A stretch of DNA of 49,920 nucleotides, from NCBI GenBank assembly GCA_051453625.1, contig JBOZIK010000001.1:235320722-235370641 (forward strand), in the 5' to 3' direction. This DNA is from Welwitschia mirabilis (taxonomy: Eukaryota; Gnetophyta; Gnetopsida; Welwitschiales). Shown here piece by piece: positions 43,561 through 49,920 of the stretch. A model generated the notes under the pieces. It was given only the letters and a program-made list of their open reading frames with translations. It did no database searches and had not been told where the DNA came from. A program made the position numbers and the translations under genes. Positions within the stretch are counted from its first letter, which is position 1. Every line of letters begins with the position of its first letter.

Positions 43561-44624
43561 ATAAAACTTATGTTTTTATATTAATTAAGGAATTTCATCT
43601 TAACTAACTTATGAAATAAGTCAAAAATAAGGTAGAGTTATCCTTTAATGCTAAAAATATATGGCAGAAGTAAAAATCAATACATTGTAATAACTATGGA
43701 ATAATAAGAGTGATCAAGATAAAGAGACGTGACATGTCATTCATTAGTAGTATTATTAGTCAAAGAACATGTCATCATCATGTTTACACTTGGAGACAAA
43801 GTAATCCTCTTTGTGACTACATGTCAAACATATTTCTAGCTCCCTCCTTATGTAACCATCCTTAAGTAATCTTCCTTATGTAACCACCATCTAACATAAT
43901 CATAACATAACTTCTCAAGCCTTCCCTCTTGTATAAAAGGGTTTTAAACACCTATTGTAAACATCTTTTGATTAACTTAATATGAGGAAAACTTATAAGT
44001 TAGGATGTCATGGTGCTATAATACTTTTTTTGGGAGCAGAATGATCCAAGGCTAGTTTAAGAGTTCTTCTTTTTTACCTCCTCCATTTGATGTAATGTGT
44101 AGTTTATTCTAGTTTAATAAAGAATATGTTTGAATACTTTTATTGTTATTATGTAATTTACTTAGCATTAGAAATATTTAGATAGGACTAATTATAAGTG
44201 TATTTCATTCTTTCATTGTTATTACATAATCATTTAACATTAGTAATTTTTAGGTGGAGCTCACTTGTTCTTCAAGTTCCAGGATACAAGATTCATTAGA
44301 GAAAAGGAAGAGAGTTAGATGAATCACTAGATCCTTAGAGAATTCCATTTCATTGCATCACAGATTAAAGATAATTTATTCTCTTAAATATTTAATTTAT
44401 AGTTTTATTTAAGTTTTTATTACAAGTAGAATTTTTTTAATTAAATTTACCACATATATCCTTGTGAAAGAATGATAAATAATCATAAAGTTAGTTTAAA
44501 GCTAAATCACTACAAATATATAATCAGATTTTAATGGCATTACTAAGGATATATTTGCATGGTAATTTATTTAAAAGTGCATGATTTATTCTTGAAATTT
44601 TAATTATTCTTCCTTTTCTAGTGA
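43561..44624 (+). promoter_or_regulatory. Putative LTR/promoter region with TATA box (gypsy unit)
   Basis: There is no ORF. A good TATA box, tataaaag, lies at 43932-43939, preceded by repeated atgtcatcat and atgtaacca-type words (about 43765-43880). It is followed by a transcription-start-like region and two similar blocks around ttattgttattatgtaatttacttagcattag (44140-44171) and ttgttattacataatcatttaacattag (44217-44244). By context it lies between an env-like ORF and the next leader, as an LTR would. The ends are not defined. Confidence 0.4.
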
Positions 44625-45100
44625 TGGGTACTAGTCCTTTTTTAGTAATACCTAAACTAGCCCTTTTTTTTATTTTGTATGTTTTTATTTTTCTTCTAGT
44701 GGTAGGTACAAATTATTTTCTAATAAAACCTAAACTAGTCTAAATTTTTAAGTTTGGTTATCTTTTCTAATAGCTAAAACTTCATTTTGATATCTCATAT
44801 TTTGTGTTTCAAATATAATGACTTTTCCTATAGGTGCAACCAAATCTAAGATCATGAATTTAGAATAAAATCAAACCTCTAATAATTAGTTGTGTATTTT
44901 ATGTTTTTAAATTGTGTAAATATGAGTATATTTTTCATTTTTCTTACTTTTTATTTTAAAAAAAGAAAACTTAAGAACATTAGATTTATTTTCCAAAGTT
45001 ATAATTTCATAAGATTCTATTGTTTTGGATTCTCATTCAAGTTTTATTAGATCATATAACCTAAAACCTATTATAATAGCTAACTAAAACCTTTATATTT
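44625..45100 (+). repeat. Gypsy unit leader 2 (homologous to 37281-37600)
   Basis: It contains the block ctagtgatgggtactag ... cctaaactagccc, then a second version ctagtggtaggtac ... cctaaactagtc. It matches the leader at 37285-37440 with the same internal duplication. The offset between the two leaders is about 7.35 kb. Confidence 0.6.
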
Positions 45101-46060
45101 TTCTTTATTAGATCAATGCCACTACCTTCCTTGATTGGAATCATCAGCCATCCTACCTTGTACACTCTATAGCTAGAACTGATCCTTTTTGTGATGTTTT
45201 TAAACCCTTTGAGATTATATGCTTCCTCTAAAAGTATGAAAAACCTAAAAAATCTAAACTTTTAGCTTAAAATATTACCTAATTTTTGAATTTTTAATCA
45301 TGAGTTAGGCTTCTAACCCATTTTAAAAAAATTCCAATCTAATCCTATCTACCCTTATAGTTTTTAGAATCATAATCAACCTAAAGAAATAATAGGATAC
45401 TTCTATTAGTTTAGATAGATCTTTGATGAGTATCATCAAATCCAATCATATATTAATAAACCTCCTTGTAATGTTGAATTCAAAAACTCCTCTTATAAAT
45501 CAATAGAATTTAATTCCATGCCTCCCTTCATCCCTCATAATTCTTACCCTTCACCATCATAGTTGTATTTTTATCCCTCAATCCATATCCTTAATTTCTT
45601 TTTTAATACCCCTTTTCATCCCATTGATACCCATGATATTCACTTCTATAATAATCCACCTTACCTCCCTTTAAGGATGCTTCTCAAAAATGTTTATAAG
45701 GCTCTTTTAAAACTTCTTCCAATACACTTCAAACCCATGCTCAGTCTTTGAAAGAGTCCACTATGAAAACCATTAAAAGTTTCAACCAACTTATTCAACA
45801 AATGGATAAAACTAATGATCAAATCCTTGGGGTTTGTAACTAATACTAAGAAGAAGAAAATTTTCCCACATTTCATAAGGTTAAAAACTTAGAAAACTTT
45901 GAAGTGACTAATGAGAATAGAATCAACATCAACCAAACCATATACATTAGGAATTAGAAAAAAATTTTAGAGCCCATAATGAAACTAATGATAATATCTA
46001 AGAAGACCTAGAGCGTAGAAATGGCTTAAAGAGCAAATGGTTGCATGTAAATAGTCTATA
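45101..46060 (+). pseudogene. Gag-like coding remnant after leader 2
   Basis: A decayed coding stretch rich in Pro, Asn, Tyr and Ser reads NHELGF, then FQSNPIYPYSF*NHNQPKE (about 45320-45385), and FDEYHQIQSYINKPPCNVEF (about 45423-45483). SMPPFIPHNSYPSPS follows at about 45514-45559. In another frame come SSNTLQTHAQSLKESTMKTI and NQLIQQMDKTNDQILGV (about 45715-45835), a coiled-coil-like segment of the type found in the carboxyl half of Athila/Tat gag. Stops are mostly TAA/TAG. It is cut on the right by the copia insertion at 46941 after a further weakly coding stretch. Confidence 0.5.
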
Positions 46061-46940
46061 CATGAGACTATAATTAAATAATTTAGATGATAATAATTAA
46101 TCCATAATATGTAAGTAAACATTTAAGAGAGAAGTAAAATTAAAATGTCACATAATAGATAATGAACCAATAGGCAACATTAATAAACTAAACAACCTTA
46201 AAAATGAATCCATGTTTGAACCTCAACATTTATCACCTAAATAACCTCTTAAGGAAGAATCCTTTAAAAACTATAACAAAATGAAGAACATTAACTAAAA
46301 TCCTTTTTATAATTCATCCATTAAATAATATTTTTCTCAACAACCATTTAAACCAATTATGTCCTTTTCATCTTTTAAGTAAGAGTCAAACCTTGTTGAT
46401 GAAGATAACCTTTTATACCTTTAAAACCATATTTTAATACTTTTCTTGATGATCATTTATCTCCAATGGTTTTCAATTCATCTTTATCTTCATCTGAAAA
46501 TGACAGCTTACATGATTTATTGAGTAGATACAAGTAAGCTAAGAGTTGAAATTTTTTTTATTTTGAATGAATAAATTTTATTATAATGTAAGTGTTCTTC
46601 TATGTTTTATGGAATCATGCATAAATATTTATCAATTTTCTCTTTCATCTTTAAATTCTTTTTATAATTTTAACTCATCATCCAAATTTTACATTCATCA
46701 TCATGAACCTTCACACTTGCAGTACCTTAGAAAAGGCCTTGATAAATTTTTAGCTTCCTTGTATGATTTTAAATTAGAATTTTCTTTTGCAATAAAATTT
46801 TCTTTTTCTTTTGTAATATATTTTGATTTTGAAAAATAAAAATGTTAAAAAAAGTTTTGTTTGATTCCCTTTCATACCTTAAATCACCTAAGAGGAAATC
46901 CTAAATACCATTCACTCCATCAAAAAGATTATCATCACCT
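46061..46940 (+). other. Weak coding remnant, then AT-rich flank of copia A insertion
   Basis: FLDDHLSPMVFNSSLSSSEND (about 46440-46505) and KEESFKNYNKMKNIN (about 46251-46297) have protein-like composition but no recognised domain. They may be a continuation of the gag remnant. From 46540 to 46940 I see nothing. The last five bases before the LTR (cacct, 46936-46940) would be the target-site duplication of the copia insertion. Confidence 0.35.
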
Positions 46941-47045
46941 TGATAGGATCGAGAACCCTAGAGGGGGGTGAATAGGTTCTTTAAAAAATTATCTAAAGAA
47001 GCTTATGATATAACAAAACTTTATTAAAATAGATTGCTAAGAAAT

Positions 47046-47883
47046 NNNNNNNNNNNNNNNNNNNNNNNNNNNNNNNNNNNNNNNNNNNNNNNNNNNNNNN
47101 NNNNNNNNNNNNNNNNNNNNNNNNNNNNNNNNNNNNNNNNNNNNNNNNNNNNNNNNNNNNNNNNNNNNNNNNNNNNNNNNNNNNNNNNNNNNNNNNNNNN
47201 NNNNNNNNNNNNNNNNNNNNNNNNNNNNNNNNNNNNNNNNNNNNNNNNNNNNNNNNNNNNNNNNNNNNNNNNNNNNNNNNNNNNNNNNNNNNNNNNNNNN
47301 NNNNNNNNNNNNNNNNNNNNNNNNNNNNNNNNNNNNNNNNNNNNNNNNNNNNNNNNNNNNNNNNNNNNNNNNNNNNNNNNNNNNNNNNNNNNNNNNNNNN
47401 NNNNNNNNNNNNNNNNNNNNNNNNNNNNNNNNNNNNNNNNNNNNNNNNNNNNNNNNNNNNNNNNNNNNNNNNNNNNNNNNNNNNNNNNNNNNNNNNNNNN
47501 NNNNNNNNNNNNNNNNNNNNNNNNNNNNNNNNNNNNNNNNNNNNNNNNNNNNNNNNNNNNNNNNNNNNNNNNNNNNNNNNNNNNNNNNNNNNNNNNNNNN
47601 NNNNNNNNNNNNNNNNNNNNNNNNNNNNNNNNNNNNNNNNNNNNNNNNNNNNNNNNNNNNNNNNNNNNNNNNNNNNNNNNNNNNNNNNNNNNNNNNNNNN
47701 NNNNNNNNNNNNNNNNNNNNNNNNNNNNNNNNNNNNNNNNNNNNNNNNNNNNNNNNNNNNNNNNNNNNNNNNNNNNNNNNNNNNNNNNNNNNNNNNNNNN
47801 NNNNNNNNNNNNNNNNNNNNNNNNNNNNNNNNNNNNNNNNNNNNNNNNNNNNNNNNNNNNNNNNNNNNNNNNNNNNNNNNNNN
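47046..47883. other. Assembly gap of 838 N
   Basis: Unresolved part of the LTR. Frames running through it are artefacts. Confidence 0.95.
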
Positions 47884-48299
47884 AGGCTAAGTCTCAACCT
47901 TCAGGGGATGTAATAATAATGGTAAAAATGCTTTGATGTATAGATATCACTCGTTATTTAGTACAATGATTTCAATAGATCTCTTATCCAATAGATAATA
48001 CCATAATAAAGTATAATATCTAACCTTAAATATATAGATATAACAAATAACGAAATATTCTTGATTAGGAGTACAAATGCTAAGATGGAATAGTGAATAT
48101 CACAAGATTTCGAGACTTCAATCAAAAGTAAAAAATTCCTTTTATCATTTCTCTCTTGGCTATTTATATAGAGAGGCTTTTAGGATTTATTATAAGTAAA
48201 AATGTGCTTGTAGTGATTATAAACAGCTAGAAAACAAATATCTAATGAATACATAATGGATAAAAAATTTCATTTCCATTCTAGCCATTCGCTACTTTA

Positions 48300-48700
48300 A
48301 AAGGTTGGTTGACCCCTCCTAGTGTCATAACTACACAGGTCACCCCAGTGAAATTTTTAGTTGTCCCAATGTCTTATGGCTTTATGTTCAGTCAACCCCT
48401 CAGGATCCATTTGACCCCATCTGGTCACTTGGAAATTTGTTTGGTCACCTGCTAATCTTGATAAAAGTTCATTCCAATTTCTTGTATTAGGTCTAGTCAA
48501 CTCCTCATATGTTCTGTCAGCTCCTTGATGATTAGCACAAGGATATCAGCTGTCTAGTGCTCAGGTCCAATCAAACCCTTTAAAGTTTTAGTTGATCCCT
48601 TGATAATCAGTTTAAGAGTATTGTTCTTAGGTTTACAAATCTGATCAATGCCTTCATAGGTCCCATGGACCCCTCAGAAATCCTGTGGAACCCTTANNNN
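48300..48700 (-). repeat. GGTCGACC-type palindrome cluster in the minus-strand LTR
   Basis: Units include ggttgacccc at 48307-48316, gtcaacccct at 48391-48400, and further gtcaact, tgatcaat and ggaaccc variants, with 'cctcaggat'-like spacers. They are the reverse complement of the clusters at 3476-3925 and 5075-5580. Confidence 0.7.
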
Positions 48701-48831
48701 NNNNNNGTGATCAAATTTTGACATTCATGGCTTCAGCATCTAACTACAAGTGGTTAATATATTTTACATAAGATACACAAAATATTCTAAATATAAAATA
48801 TTAGTTTGATATGATAGAACATAATCTAATA

Positions 48832-49540
48832 ATATTCCCCTTTGACATTAATGAAAAATAATACTTAGTTGTAAAAATATTTAAAAATGAGAAAACTCTC
48901 CCTTATAAAATGCCTTTTATTTTTGTAAAAATATTAATCCATTTGAAAAACCAATTGAAGACATTTTTATAGATTCAATTTGTACTAAAATTAAACAAGT
49001 TAAGATGCACATTTGGAGAGTTATAAACAATGCCAAAATGTTACTAAACAACAACATTTATTAGAAGTACATTTTGATCATATAAGATAAATATCGTTTA
49101 GATCCTTAAGTTTTAACATAGAAAAATTTTAATCTCATATGAATTTTTAAATTGCATTATAAAATAGTTGAAATACAAATTGACAACATAAAATGCAGTG
49201 AATTTTTATTTCCTTAAACATAAGCCTTACAAAGTAAAAGTGTTTAATAAGAGCATACTACATCTGAAAGCATAAGCAACAAAGAGATATACAACTAATT
49301 CTTCCTCTTTTAACATCAACAATAAATGATAGGAAAAAAGCATATAATCAAAAACATAATCATATGAAAAGATGAAAATAGATAATACAATTCCTATTTT
49401 GCAATAAACTTCTATTATACACTACCATCTTCCTCTAAAGGGCCTACAAAACTAAAAGGGTCTTAGCGACTGGTTTTTCATTCTAGTCAACTAATCACCT
49501 ATGATCGATTGAATTAAAGATTTGATCAACCATCTTACAA
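48832..49540 (-). other. 3' region of minus-strand copia A, without the extra ORF
   Basis: It aligns with 2832-3318 and, further right, with the palindrome spacer at 1497-1620 (gtcaactaatcac, gatcgattgaat, gatcaaccat at about 49475-49530). Only a short remnant equivalent to the acidic tail end (gaggaagatgg on the minus strand, about 49430) lies between them, so the roughly 1-kb extra ORF of the other copy is absent here. Confidence 0.55.
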
Positions 49541-49920
49541 TTATCTAGAGGATGATAAGATAACCTTTAGTTCATTTATGAGATGAAGAAAAGTATCAAA
49601 ATTTAGGGGTTTAGTAAAAATATCTACTTGTTATTGTTATGTAATCATAAAGTTCATAGAGATGTGTTCTTTTTCTACTTGATCTCTTAGACAATGAATC
49701 CTTAGCTTAATATGTTTAATTCTTGAGTGTTGAATAGGATTTTTAAATATGTTTATAGCATTGGTGTTGTTACAAAAGATAGGAACTTGTTCAAAATTAA
49801 TACTAAAATATTAGAATTTCTTTCATCCACAAAAGATGAGTATAATAACTACCTACTACAGTATGTTCCACTTTTGTAGTTGAAACAGAAATGAAGTTTT
49901 ATTTCTTACTTGTCCATCCT
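49541..49920 (-). pseudogene. Copia A RNase H, carboxyl part (minus strand)
   Basis: On the minus strand HLLWMKEI appears in one frame. After a shift, INFEQVPIFCNNTNAINIF, KNPIQHSRIKHIKLR, LRDQVEKEHISM and VDIFTKPLNFDTFLHLINEL follow. These are the terminal blocks of plant copia RNase H. Only two stops (TAA at Gln-like positions before VDIFTKPL) and one frameshift are visible. Gln codons that are TAA/TAG in the 1-1432 copy are still CAA here. The gene continues beyond the window. Confidence 0.9.

Larger units (their letters stand above)
46941..48831 (-). repeat. LTR of minus-strand copia A
   Basis: The outer end reads tgataggatcgagaacccta on the plus strand, the reverse complement of the LTR terminus seen at 6247. 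The inner end at about 48831 adjoins the purine tract (aatattcccctttgac). Two gaps lie inside (47046-47883 and 48697-48706). A TATA-like box (tatataaata on the minus strand) is at 48161-48170. Its true length is uncertain because of the 838-N gap. Confidence 0.8.
46941..49920 (-). mobile_element. Copia family A element on the minus strand, 3' end (continues off the right edge)
   Basis: Read on the minus strand, the order is RNase H, a palindrome-bearing spacer, a 3' non-coding region, a purine tract, and an LTR ending at 46941. LTR ends, palindromes, TATA position and 3' region all match copia A at 1-6247. Coding is less decayed, so this insertion seems younger. It lies in the gag-like remnant of the gypsy unit. 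Confidence 0.85.

Noticed and set aside
46567-46839. Plus-strand 90-codon open frame rich in Phe, Ser and Tyr
   Set aside because: No domain, T-rich composition and no homologous copy in the window. It is likely a chance frame.

Overview
This is plant nuclear repeat DNA. It is very AT-rich and carries no intact host gene, rRNA, tRNA or CRISPR array that I can see. Almost everything readable is the debris of plant-type LTR retrotransposons: Ty1/copia of the large Sirevirus-like kind and Ty3/gypsy of the Athila/Tat kind, plus one piece of a non-LTR (LINE) element. Reading frames can be followed for kilobases, but they are riddled with TAA/TAG codons, mostly where the families have Gln or Trp. 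That is the pattern of C-to-T decay of methylated, silenced elements. Nine runs of N interrupt the window, and some are flanked by near-identical sequence, as at contig ends.

Layout. (1) 1-6247, plus strand: the 3' part of copia family A, with RT-RNase H (1-1432), an extra envelope-position ORF (1790-2831), a 3' non-coding region and an LTR (3319-4347, cut by a gap), then a second diverged copy of the 3' region and LTR (4448-6247). (2) 6248-20335, plus strand: an Athila/Tat-like gypsy element whose 5' LTR is broken by copia A. It holds a TGGCGCC-type PBS, gag, protease, RT, RNase H, an integrase split by a LINE fragment (about 12531-14481), an env-like ORF, and a 3' LTR matching the 5' LTR. 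(3) 20336-23390: no recognisable gene. (4) 23391-33485, plus strand: a complete but dead copia B element with both LTRs, a Met-type PBS, gag-PR-IN-RT-RNase H with the RT catalytic core deleted, a long 3' region and an env-like ORF. (5) 33486-46940: a mosaic of gypsy remnants. Two homologous stretches offset by about 7.4-7.7 kb suggest a tandem pol-deleted gypsy unit, interrupted by minus-strand material. (6) 46941-49920, minus strand: a third copia element of family A, better preserved, entering from the right edge.

The most interesting themes are these. Each copia family carries its own short CpG-centred palindrome, clustered in its LTRs and again just after RNase H. The same extra env-position protein domain appears behind pol in both copia and gypsy elements. 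The nesting order of the insertions can be read directly. Nothing here is an intact system. The value is in retroelement architecture, decay and cis-repeats. Family names come from motif recognition alone, since no search was run.
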